Shown here: piece after piece, positions 28,121 to 59,849 of the stretch
How positions within the stretch are numbered: the first letter of the stretch is position 1
Layout: each line of letters starts with the position of its first letter
From: Lamellibrachia satsuma
Lineage: Eukaryota > Annelida > Polychaeta > Sabellida > Siboglinidae
Reading direction: 5' to 3'
Assembly (NCBI GenBank): GCA_033239005.1
Contig: BSQZ01000069.1
Location: 487,501-551,500 of the forward strand
DNA: 64,000 bases
Translations under genes and position numbers: made by a program
The notes under the pieces: model-generated
What the model was told of the DNA's origin: nothing
The model's input: only the letters and a program-made list of their open reading frames with translations
The model's database searches: none

Positions 28121-28125
<5 letters not shown>
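27940..28125. promoter_or_regulatory. Cluster of CTCF-like CACCTAGTGG motifs in the ZBBX 3' UTR region
   Basis: Copies or near copies occur at about 27946 (CCCCTGGTGACTG), 27987 (CGCCACCTATTG), 28005, 28031 (GACACCTAGTGAG), 28088 (GTCACCTAGTGGC) and 28112 (GCCCCCTATG), spaced about 20-30 bases. The core resembles the bilaterian CTCF consensus. Binding is inference. Confidence 0.3.
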
Positions 28126-47237
<19,112 letters not shown>

Positions 47238-47496
47238 GATGACTCTGCTCTGTCAAGTATGCTGCTACACGGGAGACTCTGGATGAATAAGAAAAGAAAT
47301 GATAAACAATATAATTAAACATATAATGGTCGAAGTATATATTATTTTGTTAAATGGGATTCATTTTAAACACATCTAGCAGTCTAGAAGTTAGAATAGA
47401 TATCGTTTACACTAGGGCCCTATTTAGCATGACTTTAGGATAGATATTGTCTATACTAAGGGCATATTTCACATGACATTCAAATATATATAGTAT

Positions 47497-48152
47497 ATAC
47501 TAGGGGCCTATTTAACATGACTTTAACAGATATATATATATATATATATACATACATACATACATACATACATACATACATACATACATACATACATACA
47601 TACATACATACATACATACATACATACATACATACATACATACATACATACATACATACATACATACATACATACATACATACATACATACATACATACA
47701 TACATACATACATACATACATACATACATACATACATACATACATACATACATACATACATACATACATACATACATACATACATACATACATACATACA
47801 TACATACATACATACATACATACATACATACATACATACATACATACATACATACATACATACATACATACATACATACATACATACATACATACATACA
47901 TACATACATACATACATACATACATACATACATACATACATACATACATACATACATACATACATACATACATACATACATACATACATACATACATACA
48001 TACATACATACATACATACATACATACATACATACATACATACATACATACATACATACATACATACATACATACATACATACATACATACATACATACA
48101 TACATACATACATACATACATACATACATACATACATACATACATACATACA

Positions 48153-48188
<36 letters not shown>

Positions 48189-48239
48189 GGCACTCTGATC
48201 GTTTGTGTCGTAAAGTCATGTTAAATAGGCCCCTAGTAT
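47497..48239. repeat. Pure (CATA)n array bracketed by a perfect 29 bp inverted repeat
   Basis: About 157 CATA units (47551-48180) are flanked by short (TA)n. The left arm (47497-47525) and the right arm (48211-48239) are exact reverse complements containing GGGGCCTATTTAACATGACT. Two degenerate direct copies of the left arm precede it at about 47411 and 47456. Confidence 0.95.
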
Positions 48240-49479
48240 GGCAGCCAAATACATATATGAAGTGATCCACCTCTATCCGAGTTGTTTAATTACATTGTTT
48301 ACATTTGCACTGTAGTGTATATATTTTAAACAGTATCTCAGCATGTTGAGGCTAGGCGAAATATTATACAAGGAAGACAAAGTACACATACCATTGATCA
48401 AATTGATCTGGTATTTCATGAAAACAAGTTGAAGTAACATCTACTAGATGTAACTATGCATATTTGGTGTGTATGATCTTCATCTTTTTGTCAAGGGTTA
48501 ATTTTAAGATGACTGTGAGGCAATTCCTGTATTTTTGCCTCAGGGTCATTCTGAGAATCCCACAAATGTCAATTAATGATCTGTCAGAGTGGGAATCATA
48601 GATTTGTTCAGTCGCTTGGAAGTAATCGGCGTGGTGTGACATATACTGTCTGAGTTGCACATGCATGTTTATGTCATAACACGGTAAATGTTAACATTGA
48701 CTGAATTTAGTTTTTTAACATCTAGAGTAGACTGTAGACTGTAGGAGTGCCGGCGATTGCGTTATATGACAGCCCATGCTTCATATTTTAACTAACTCGC
48801 GAATCAGCGGTCGATTCACCCGACTTTTGAGTACGTGTTAGTGCTTCTACGCCGTCAGCAATGTTAGTAAATATACATCTTTACTAACCTCAAACCCTGC
48901 GATTGTTAGTCAATACACTTATGGTCACGTGCAAAGCATGTAAGCTCTATCAAATTTCGAAAGAAACATTCGCTGTTTACATATTGTTTACATTATTTAC
49001 CCGAACAACGACATCTCGGTCATAGTCTCGTTCGCAAATTAAAGATGTAAAGTGGTTTCCGTCGATAATTCATGTCCATGTTTAGACATAAATACTTAGT
49101 GCGAAAGGCGTGTGTGCCACTGAAATTACAAAATGGTAACGAGTGGTTTTTGCCAACATATCTGGGGAAGAATATGACGGATTTTCGCCCTTATTGAACA
49201 TATGACTTTATACTATAAATCATATAAAAAATAAAAAAGTAGTATAACAATGAGTGTGAATTCATGAAATTGTGAAACTTTGAAATGTGGTTTAGATACG
49301 CAACGAACCACTTAGAAAATACAGTCATAATAATGTCAATGAAACCTTGCCAAAATCACATTTTGGAGTAACATAATTCACACTCATTGTTATAGTTTCA
49401 ACTGTACAAAACGAAAATCCACTAGAGAGAAATATACAATACCGTCTTCTTTTTCTGTCTTATATAAGTAACGGAGAAT
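48240..49479. other. Region upstream of ZBBX, no gene seen
   Basis: AT-rich DNA that probably holds the ZBBX promoter and any 5' untranslated exon. I see no coding exon and no clear RFX X-box. Confidence 0.5.
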
Positions 49480-49627
49480 GGGCCACGGCTAGGGCGGTGT
49501 GACCCAGCTTTTCTTCAGAGATAGCTGCATGTTGGGTATCCACAAAGTCTGGGACACTTGAATTATTGGGGCCATACCCACCTTCCTATCGTGGAAATCG
49601 ACAGGGCGGGATTTACTTGAAGAGTGA

Positions 49628-50611
49628 ATGAACGCCACATTTTACGTGGAAAGAAAATTCTTCCCTGAACTTACAGGTGAGGATGTAAGGGGTGTTTATG
49701 CGCTCAACCCTAAAGAAACTCAAGTCAACCTCACCTCCCCGTGGTGCACCCTGGTAACCAGTACATTGTGCTGGGCTAACGAGGCTATGGCTAAGGGAAG
49801 GAAAACCCCGAAAATAAACCTACTGCGGTGGGCCAACAACCCTCCCAGCTCAAACGATGTTACGGAAACTAGAAGGGAATCTCAAAAGCCAGCTTGTGCT
49901 GGAAATGGCTACAGGAAGGCGACGGCCCAGATACCAGCGGATGATGACATCATTTATTTGGAAAGTATGACGCTTCCGGATCAAAGCCAAACGGAAGTTC
50001 GGAGGCTGACAACGTCGTTAACCAAGCCAAAAGTTAATGTAAATATAGAATGTTGGAATGTGAGAACGTTGTACTCTATAGGGAAATCAGCCCGACTTGC
50101 AAAAGAAATGGATAAATATAAAATAGATGTCATGGGCATTAGTGAATGCAGATGGATGGGACAAGGAAAATACACTGGAGAGAGTGTATTTTTTCAGGGA
50201 GAGAAGACAACATACACAGACACAGAGTGGCAATAATGATGACAACGAAAGCAGAACAAGCATTGATGGAATGGAAACCTATCAGCGATATAAATATTTA
50301 TGCTAGATTCTTCTCCAAGTATGTAAAGCTATCGATCATACAAGTCTATGCACCAACAAATTAAGTGAAACGTCGAAGATAAAGACAATTTCTATGAACA
50401 GCTTCAAACAGTTGTGGACAGTGTTTATAAGCATGACATACTCCTAGTAATGGGGGATTTAAATGCCAACGTTGGAGAAGACAACGAAGGATATGAAAAC
50501 ATAATAGGAAGCCATGGAGTAGGTGAAAGAAATGACAACGGAGAAAGTCTTGTTGACTTCTGCGGACTCAATAACCTCGTGGTAACAGGTACCATTTTCC
50601 ACATAAACTGA
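49628..50611 (+). pseudogene. Endonuclease half of the RTE-like element
   Basis: ECWNVRTLYSIGKSARLAKE (about 50058) and MGISECRWMGQGKYTGE are the first endonuclease blocks, followed after a frame break by YKHDILLVMGDLNANVGEDN (50426-50485), with the catalytic GDxN block. Frames are interrupted near 50235 and 50365, so no complete endonuclease can be read. Confidence 0.75.
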
Positions 50612-50864
50612 TACACCAACATACATGGACATCTCCAGGAGGAAAGACAAAGAATCAAATAGTCAACGTGTTAGTGAGCAGGCAACACCAGACATCAGTA
50701 ATGGACACTAGGGCCATGAAAGGAGCAGACATTGCGAGCGACCACCAACTAGTGCGATGAAAAATCAAGCTGAAACTAAAGAGAAAACAAAAGAACAAGG
50801 CGATCAGAAAGAAATTTGATATAATTAAGTTACAGCAACCAGCACAGCACACTTCTCACTGAAG

Positions 50865-52528
50865 TTGCGCAACAAATATGATATATTACAAGACTATGAC
50901 GAAGCAGACGACGAAGAAGTTGAGAAACAATGGCAAAAGTTTGAGGATGCATACAAAGAAACAGCCCAAGAAGTACTGGGGTACAAACAGAAAGGGCAAA
51001 AACCATGGATCAACAAGGAGTCGTGGGAGCTAGTAGAAGAGAGAAAACGACTGAAGAACAACATCGAACAGACAAAGTCAGATACGATTAAGCAGAATTA
51101 CATGGATACATATAGGTGTAAAGACAAAGAAGTGAAGAAGAGCATGAGACAAGACAAGAGGAAGTGGGTCGACCACCTTGCCATGGACGCAGAGGAAGCA
51201 GCACGTAATGGAAGAATAAAAGAAGTGTATGATATTACAAAAACTCTCAGTAATGACAAACGTAAAACAAGAAATGCAGTGAAAGACAAATGTGGAAATT
51301 TAATAACGGAAGGATTGGCCAGAAGGAAGCGATGGAAAGAACACTTTGAGGAAATCCTTAATAGACCTATCCCTGATGACCCTGTAACAGATGTGGAGAT
51401 ATACCCGATCATAAATGATATCAGCACTGACCCAATGACAAAAGCAGAAATTATAACAGCGCTAAGGAAGATGAAAAACGGGAAAGCAGGGGCAAGGACG
51501 AAATTACAGCAGAATTATTAAAAGCAGACATGAATGCAAACAGAGAAATGGCTTGTAAAATTATTCAGAACATTTTAGGAACAAGAGAAAGTGCCAAAAA
51601 CATTGAAACAGGGACTGATAGTTAAAATACCGAAGAAAGGTGACATTGCAGAGTGTGGGAATTGGATGGGAATCTGTTCCTAGAAAAGTATTCGGAAGAG
51701 TACTAATTGACAGAATAAGATATGGAGTTAACAGCAAGTTGAGAGACGAGCAAGCATGTTTCAGAAGTGGGAGAGGCACAGTAGAACAGATACTTATTTT
51801 ACTAAATATTATAGAACAGGTAGTGGAATGGCAGGCAACTCTATACATCACGTTTGTGGACTTTGAAAAAGTGTTTGACTCAGTGCACCGAGAGAGTCTA
51901 TGGAAAACTATGGAGAGCTATGGAATTCCACGCAAGATAATCCACATGGTACAGATGTTATATGAAGATAGTGAATGTGCAGTGTTAAACGAAGGTGAGG
52001 AATCTGAGTGGTTCAAGGTCAAAATTGGAGTTAAACAAGGATATGTGATGTCTGGATTGATCTTCTTGATAGTAGTGGACTGGATAATTAGAAACACAAC
52101 AGCAGGAAATAAAACAGGGATAAGATGGAACTTCACGTCAAAAGACAAGACAACTGAATAAATTTGCAGAAAGGACAGAACTAAGAATAAATAAAAAGAA
52201 AACTCAAGTATTGAGGATAAACAGCAAGTGCGAAAACAGAATACTAATCGATGATCAAGAGCTAAAGGAAGTGGACAAGTATAACTACCTGGCTGCTGAA
52301 GTCAGCAAGCAAGGAGGAGGCGGTGATGACATTGTTAAAAGTATTCACAAAGCTAAGGTATCCTTCATGAAGCTAAAACAAATATGGAGTTCAAATATAT
52401 ACACTTTGAGATCTAAATTGAGGCTTTTTAACACATTTGTTAAACCAGTGTTGTTGTATGGAAGTGAAACATGGAAAATAAACGAAAGAGACAACAGAAA
52501 GTTAGATACATTTTTTTCAAGTGCTTAA
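50865..52528 (+). pseudogene. Reverse transcriptase half of the RTE-like element, catalytic box deleted
   Basis: A linker (RNGRIKEVYDITKTLSNDKR) leads to MKNGKAG near 51475, where the frame breaks. RT blocks follow: LRDEQACFRSGRGTVEQI, YITFVDFEKVFDSVHRESLW and VKIGVKQGYVMSGLIFLIVV. After GIRWNFTSK the sequence jumps directly to the region after the catalytic (F/Y)ADD box, which is missing near 52140. The C-terminal part with VDKYNYLAAEVSKQGGGGDD and LLYGSETWKINE follows in another frame. Confidence 0.8.
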
Positions 52529-53329
52529 GACGAATCCTACAAATTCGATGGCCATGTGTTGCATCAAATCGAGATATTCTTGCAAAAACAAAATTGAAGA
52601 CAATCAGCACCGAGGTAAAGTTAAGAAGATAGAAATGGGTAGGACATATCCTACGAATGGACAAGAACAGCAAATGTGAGACAGCATTGAACTGGACGCC
52701 TGAAGGTAGAAGAAAGGTTGGGCGACCAAATACAACATGGTCATCAACTAGTTAAAATGAAAGACGCATACCGGGGTGGAGCAGCTGGAACGAAGCCAGA
52801 CGTGTAGCAGCTGACAGAGCGAGCTGGAGCAGATGCACTTCGGCCTTATGGACCACTGGGCCCGAATAGGATAGGTGAGGTGAGGAACTTTCTGGTGCGA
52901 TTATTCTTTGAATACCAAAGGTCTAGACTAAGTAAATGGCCTATGTGTATAAGCAAATACAATTATATATTTTTATGTTAGAAATAGTTGTTAGATTTCA
53001 GCTAGAAAAGTAGGTCATTGGGGATTATCCAAAACATCCACCAGGGAGAAGTGGGCCACTAGATCAGAGTGAGCACTGGGCCGGGTCACTACAGTTTGGA
53101 AGACTTTAAATAAATACAGTAAAAGCATCTGAACCCGCGAATTGTTTTTGTAGAATCTCATATAATTTTATACATATATTGATACGTACCTCATACTCTC
53201 AATAGTATATGCATAATGGCGTGTTTATGCACTTTTGGAATGTGCGTCATCAGTGTTCTTGTTGCACAAATAAACTTAACCGCCACAGACCACGTGTGCG
53301 GGAAAATTTACAATCTTCCCCCGCCGGTC

Positions 53330-54630
53330 GTTTGGGGCAGATGCGCATAGACATGTGCGGATATGCCCCAGTCGTGTGCGGATATACCCCAGTGCAGTAG
53401 TTAGTTTATTTACATAGACCTACCATGACGACATGATGTGGATGTTACGCCAATGTGGATACTCACCAGCTAACCCATGTTTCATCATGGAGGGTGTGAC
53501 ACGAACCCAGGGGGTACTCAAAACATTGCCAGAATACAATCCTTGATAATTTCTCTAACCGAACCTCCCTAAACACATTTTGGACTTCTATCAAAATGAT
53601 ACCCAAATTGCGTGCGTTGAAATATACACTATTGAACGTGTAAAATATGCAATATTCCATGATATAGATTAATTCACTAACATATTTGATTCACAGATCA
53701 ATGGAACCTCTCAGTGTGTACCGTTTGTTGTCTATCATTTACCCTTGCGTTGTGGGCATTGACATGTCATAGTATGAGGCGCCGTAGCGGCCAAAAAGGT
53801 ATGAGGCGCCGTAGCGGCCAAAAGGGTCGAGTCCTGCGCGAACCGTCGAGTCCTGCGCGAACCGTCGAGTTCTGTCTGCGAGAACCGTCGAGTCCTGCGC
53901 GAACTGTCGAGTCCTGCGCGAACTGTCGAGTCCTGCGCGAACCGTCGAGTCCTGCGCGAACCGTCGAGTTCTGTCTGCGAGAACCGTCGAGTCCTGCGCG
54001 AACCGTCGAGTCCTGCGCGAACCGTCGAGACCTGCGCGAACCGTCGTCATAGACATGCGTTGTACACCGAACATATAACCATAACACGTGGCCTTTGTCT
54101 CAATAATAATATACTAGAAATGTGTTGCCCTCTCCACCCACCAAAATGGTGGGATGTTGGCCTAAAATTAGTTGGGAAGTTGAGGTGGGATGTGTTAAAG
54201 ACAATAAACTTATAATAAGATAGTCTTGTAGGATAATTGTTCGTGTATCTTGAATTGTATAATTGTAATGTTGTTTTAAGTCTGTGTCCTTTTGGTTTTC
54301 TTCATCGCATGGCTATCTGTGTGCGCCGTAGTTGAGACAGACCAATATCACGCATCCACGTCGCTACATTTAGGCGATTGTATTATACAAACTACAGTTG
54401 GCTGTGCTTAAATTACGTATATGGGCGCAATTGACCCCCAAATAATACATAAAAAGCTAAATTGACCCAAAATAGTATTTAACAAACTAAATGATGTTCT
54501 GCAGCCTGAAAGTTACCATTGCAGTTTACATTCTGCCCTGTAGCAAAGGCCTGAAATACGCGATGTATGTTCGTACATAGTTGTGTGGATATGCTTCAGT
54601 ACCCTGGGGCATATCCGCACACCAGTGATC
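53330..54630. repeat. Possible DNA element with GTGCGGATATGCCCCAG inverted ends
   Basis: The left side (53353-53400) has two direct copies of GTGCGGATATGCCCCAGT. The right side (54572-54620) has the motif inverted (CTGGGGCATATCCGCACAC) plus one more diverged copy. The interior contains the CpG-rich minisatellite. Confidence 0.45.
53826..54050. repeat. CpG-rich 19 bp minisatellite
   Basis: Units of GTCGAGTCCTGCGCGAACC, with a variant ending TTCTGTCTGCGAGAACC at regular positions. It is markedly richer in CpG than its surroundings. Confidence 0.93.
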
Positions 54631-56208
54631 AATACATACTGATGACATATACGTTTTTCTTAGTGGAGTTGAAGTTTGATAATTGGTAGTAGTAAACTAC
54701 TAAAATTTAATATACAGACACATTAGGCGAAATTTTACCCTTCTGACATAAACAGTTTATTAGTAACGCTTTCCCTACTGTAGGCATACGCACTTACGCA
54801 AGTTCTATAATGATGTTCCCAAAGCCTTACCCATGTGAAGTGGTATGTATACGCACAAGGCCATTTAGTAGCGCCCGCCATTTTGTTCGAACGATCTAGC
54901 TGTATTCTCTGCCGTTCTCCAAGAACTCTATACAAGTTGGTTCCTCTCTCTTTTAGCAGTCTTTCTTCGTATTGAATTTGACCTTCTTATTTTCCCTTTA
55001 CTTTCAGGGCCCAGATTAATGTTGCTATTGTGTTGTTTTCTATCTTTCCTAAGTGTATGAACCATCTGCATCGGCTGATTTTGATGACTTCGGGTAATCT
55101 CACCACAGAAGAACTGTGGAGGGGGATTACAAGAAATGCGGATCAGCTGTGGTCAGACTGCTAAGCAGGTTGCAAACCAACATAAGTGGGAATGTTTTGT
55201 TTCTGCGTCAGGTGGAACGAAAGTGTTTACGTAAGTAATGAGATTGAAGGGTTTGCCTACAGCCCTTCATTCGAACAGTGTATCGTTAGTATTCGTCGTA
55301 GACGTGTCCTTAGACAAAGGTTCAATTTATTCTCGTCTGTTTGTGTAGTTCTCTACGTTTCGGCTCCAGACAAGGTGTGTGTGTGCAAAAGGCGAATAAA
55401 AACGACAACATTTCCAAACTTTATTAAACTCCTGAGGTAGTGATTTGTGCATAAACAATAAACAGCAAAACAGCCCAGATTCCTACGTTTGTTTACCCCT
55501 GTGTGTATGGGCTTTGCGAAAATCTGGCTGAGAAACACTGGAGTATTATTATCTATGCCATAATCTGCTATGCTCTGTAGAATAACATAAACATGAAGTA
55601 AATATAAACTATTTCTATGGAATCTACAGATTTCAATAAATTTCAATAGATTTATGTATATATTTTAATAGTATTTTTTTTATAGAATTTTTATAGAATT
55701 TCTATAGAATGTTTATATAATTTTACATATATTTTTTTGCTAAGGGCCGATTTGATCCAAGGTAGCTTCCGTGATGACGCAGAAAGGGCGGGATCATTGT
55801 ATTTGTACGCATTTCCACTTCTTTGGTGAAAGCATCCTCATGCTTGGAGCCCTGGGCAGCGCAACGGAAGTCGTTTGGTTTTTCACTGGCACGTACCGGG
55901 TTTCAGGGTTATGCTTCATCAGGCGCGTATTGAATCGTTGTGTCCTGATTGATGTTGTTGCTAGTTTTTTTTATTAGAGGAGTGGAACAAGCGGCTTGTA
56001 GTCTGTTTCCATTGTAAACTGTAAGTCGATGATGTTTTCAGACAACCGTTCGCACGCCCATGTTGTTGATAGGGTGTCTTTGTATCACAGCGTACCTCTT
56101 CTCGGTCTCAGACAGACTTCTTGAAGCCTAGAAGACGCGGGCAGACGAGAACCGTCTTCTTGGGCCTGGATGAATACCGCACCGATTCCTGTCGCTGATT
56201 GCATCTGC

Positions 56209-56530
56209 CGGGACGCGGTGGCCTAGTGGTTGGAACATCGGACTTTCAATCGAGATAATTCTCTTGCTGCCGTTTCGAGGTTTGGATAGTTCTGTTCAGT
56301 TCATCCCACGTTGCCTCAATTCACTCAAATGCATAACTGAGTACCTGGCTACAGACACAGGTGGATATGTGAACGAACAGCCTTCGCGTAGTAATTGCAG
56401 CGTGGTTGAATGCTTCACAGAGAAATCGCGATGGCGTTGAGATGAACAGGTCTTCTAGGGAGTGACGTATAAAGCGCTTTGAACAGTCCCAAGGACAGGA
56501 TTCCGCGCTATATAAGAATGTACCTTTACC
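56209..56530 (+). mobile_element. tRNA-derived SINE
   Basis: The head reads GACGCGGTGGCCTAGTGGTT (A box TGGCCTAGTGG at about 56219) with a decayed B box around GTTTCGAGGTTTG (56273). The body continues to AAGCGCTTTGAACAGTCCC and the tail GCGCTATATAAGAATGTACC. This head-body-tail layout is that of a SINE. It is not a functional tRNA gene, since the acceptor stem does not close. Confidence 0.75.
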
Positions 56531-56639
56531 TGTATGGTTGTCGGGCGGTGTGGATCATATAGTGGACAAGGACAAGGACTTCTGTGGAGAGCATAATGTT
56601 TTTGAGTTGGAAGCAGGCTGGGGTTTGAACCTCTCCTAC

Positions 56640-57690
56640 GTCCAGACTGTGTTCTTGTGGAGTACTTGACGTTAGTCGTTCAGTGTGGATTTGGGATGGA
56701 TTTCCCTTGGCTTGGCTGGTTTATTATCCTCAGACGCCGCGGCGTGATATGTAGCTCTGGTATTTGATGGTGCTGGAAAATCTTTGAAAGCAGTTGTCTT
56801 ATTTGGGTCAGCTATGATTGCCGAATCAAAGCTCAAACCCAGGAACTTATTGGACGTCCGGGAAAACTCACACTTGTTGCTTAGTGAATGACCAACTTCT
56901 TGTAGGTGTAGTAGCACTGCACTCTCTCTTTCTGTCGTTTGTTCCTGGTTTGTCCCGAAGACAAGATGTCATACACGTGAAGACGACTCCATCCACCCTT
57001 CTAACATGGAAAACCTCATGTGCCGAACACGTGCCGAATGTTGGCGGTTGAAGACAAAAATGCCAAAGCGAATTATGAAAATGGTCAAAACGTTTGATTC
57101 CTTGCATAGAGGCAGCTGTCAGGATCCGCTGTTGACATCCCTATTGGTGCTGTTGACATCCCGATGGCGCTGTTGACATATCAATTTGTCCATTCAGCTT
57201 GGGAACAACCCGATTCCGGAGCACCATTCAATTGGTGCTGTGACTGAGCTTCCTGCTTCAGCTCCTCCCGTACCTTTTGCAGTAAGGGATGGGGATTCAC
57301 CTCGTGGTAAACAGATCAAGAGGCTCGGCCCCTGGCTGCATATTGGCGTTATAATCTGTGTTGAGTTTACCTTTGAAGAGTTTTGGAAACGTTAGATGAT
57401 GTGCAGTAGCTACCCCTTTGAAGATTTCATCAACACGTGAAACAAATTGTAAGGCTACAGAAACTGACTTTATAAGGATTGAGGTCGGTTGATTTTGTAG
57501 AGCGTACAGTGTTTCCTCAATCTTGTAGCCCGGAGTTACTTTCAGGGATCCGATCACTGGAAGTAGTATTCTTCCCGGTCCTCTGAGTTTAAATGGTTGT
57601 TTGTCAAATTGACAGTTGTTTAGTGACGGAGTGTGATGTTTTTTGTTTTTGTGTTGGGTCGGACAACCACTTATTAGCAAGTACGTAGTG
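56640..57690 (-). mobile_element. Ty3/gypsy-type pol relic
   Basis: On the - strand, fragments in several frames follow the order protease end (SVALQFVSRVDEI, near 57430), pre-RT linker (FPKLFKG, QPGAEPLDLFTTR, 57297-57400), RT palm debris around QLPLCKESNVLTIFI (57060-57110), and the RT/RNase H connection (NKCEFSRTSNKFLGLSFDS, KDFPAPSNT, 56740-56880). No intact domain and no LTRs were recognised. Confidence 0.7.
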
Positions 57691-59849
57691 TAGCGACACC
57701 AGCATATTTAGTGTGTCTACGCTGCTTTGGCCTACCTATTCTATCTAAAAACACACATGAAACGTTAGTATGAGCCATAAAACTATAGTGAAGCCGCATA
57801 TAATAAAAACGGAGGTAAACGTGTTGAGGACTACCATGGAAAACACTGCTTTAAATTATTGTCCTTAAACTTATGGTCACGTCTGTATATGAATCAATTA
57901 ATTGTTCTGTAGAATGGGTCTGATAAAGACGAAGTAGGCATTAGTATTAAATGTGATGGGTTAAATTTTACAAGCTGCAGCTTTACTATATATAATGACG
58001 CAACTTACTTTACATGCCATAACCGGTTATCGTGGTCGTTGGAACTATAATACATGTTGTAACATAATTATTCATGCCTCGCTGTGCCAAATGCAATCTC
58101 CTCCCTAACATATTCACCTATATGGATGAGTGTTAATACGCTACAGTGTGTTTGTGCTAAACAGCTGTTTCTGACAGAATGACCCACGTGAACGACTGAA
58201 GCATTCACACATACAGACATGACTCTTTATTTTAACAATAGACAGATATATCAGAAGTAGCGATGTCATTATAACTTTACAAAACTATAAAATTGTCGAA
58301 AAATAATACTTATATCACTCGCTCTATTAGGAATAAAACATATAATACAGAATAAAATACAGTATACAATTGTCTTCGCATCATAGACTTTAGTACATCA
58401 TATATAATGTTTATGTTCATTCATGGCAGACCGAACGTGAAGCAGTAACTTGATTTTCTTCCCAAACAAATTATAATCAGTACAGTCAATTCAACGAAAA
58501 CCACATCGATACATTTAGTAATAATATAAAAGTAATAATATAACCCTAATAATTTTTTCACCAGAAATATTTACGCATCAAATACATAACAATTCATTAC
58601 TTTAGCTGAAGAAATTAGTGAGCTATCAAGATAATTCAAGAGTTTTACCCCTTTAATTGTAATCTATGTAATACGTGAGTTGTCATTTTATCGGACCATG
58701 TGACCTTTTAAGCGGCTAATTAAACGTTCCCTTATTAAGATTCTACTCAAAGTAAATTCCACGTTTAGCTTAAATTGTTTATTTTAGTGGCCAAATATTG
58801 ACCAGGAACAACTTTCTAAACATGTGTTTAAATTCCAATTGTTTTTTTAATGGGCAGTGGGTGCATACTTGTTCTCACCTCAACATAATTATTCATGCTT
58901 CGTTTTGTCAAATGCATCTCCTCCCGAACATAGTCACCTGTATGGATGACGGCAAATGTCCACGGTGTGTTTGTGCTAAACAGTTGTTTTTAACAGAATG
59001 ACTCACACATAAATGAAGAATTCACACATACCCAACTGTAATCTAATTAATACGTAAGTTGTTATTTTATGGGAACGTGACCTTTTTAGCCAATAATTAA
59101 ACTTCTCGGAAATATTTCCACAGAAAGTAAATTGTTTATTTTTGTGGTGAAGTATTTATTTATTTATCAGGGAACAACTTTCTCAAATATGTTTTGATTC
59201 CATACAACGAAATACGTGTTACTAAATAAAAATCTGGATCTATTTCCCATACGTTTTCCAACAGTGTTTTTCAATATCTCATATATTCCACAGCACATAA
59301 AAAACTGTCACAAGTAATATAATGTGACCGATCCATCAGGTGTGTTTACCATAGGTGTCAACATCACTGCTTTCGAGCGGGAAATGCCTTGATCCTGCTT
59401 TCCCGCTTTTTGGACAAAATGTCGCGGTTTTTGTAATTTCCAAAAACAAACAACATTCACGGTAAAATCGATGTATTTTTTGCACACAAGGCAATTCTAA
59501 ATACATATTATTTCTTTGGTATTACGTGATTTCAAATTTTTCCGCATGTGCGTTCACCGCGAACGTGAACGACACATCAAAATGGCGACCCGTAAAACAA
59601 TGAAGAATGAACACAACACGTTAAAAAACGACGAAAAACGGTACAAAAACGACGAAATTTAGTAGATGAGAGTATTTCCTGACACCCATGAGTTACAATT
59701 TAACAATAAAAAACGATAACCACTCCAACAAATAACACGCATGACCCAATATTCTAACATACTGCATAAATATATAATTGTCAACGATACCTTTAATGAA
59801 TCCTGCATTTGATCAAGCAATACAAGAAATAATTACATAATACAAAACG
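57691..59849. other. Intergenic stretch with a diverged duplication
   Basis: 58063-58220 resembles 58878-59035 (CATAATTATTCATGCNTCG, GTGTGTTTGTGCTAAACAG), and 58640-58850 resembles 59030-59210. About 430 bases appear inserted in the first copy. No coding exon was seen. Confidence 0.6.

Larger units (their letters stand above)
49480..52886 (+). mobile_element. RTE-like non-LTR retrotransposon, nearly full length, inactive
   Basis: It encodes an APE-type endonuclease followed by a reverse transcriptase on the + strand and ends in (GGTGA)n at 52873-52886. The left boundary is an estimate from where the protein-like sequence begins. Several frame breaks and a deletion in the RT core show it is dead. 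A related 3' copy lies in ZBBX intron 16. Confidence 0.85.
52887..56208. other. Transposon-rich stretch without a recognised gene
   Basis: It holds the inverted-repeat element at 53330-54630 and AT-rich DNA. A short + strand frame at about 55060-55160 (SGNLTTEELWRGITRNADQL) looks protein-like but ends in a stop and has no partner exon. Confidence 0.5.

Noticed and set aside
47480..48270. MYVC and IHTY repeat proteins over 200 codons
   Set aside because: Translation of the CATA tetranucleotide array.
53714..54087. SPARTVE and RRTRRFAQDST repeat frames on both strands
   Set aside because: Products of the CpG-rich 19 bp minisatellite; open on both strands, no splice partners.
55186..55440. 84 codon + strand frame
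   Set aside because: No conserved pattern, no convincing flanking splice sites, and composition like the surrounding DNA.
56209..56300. tRNA gene
   Set aside because: The A box is good but the B box is decayed, the stems do not close, and a SINE body and tail follow.
57297..57680. 127 codon - strand frame as a host gene
   Set aside because: Its order of motifs follows the gypsy protease to RT linker and it runs into further broken pol fragments.
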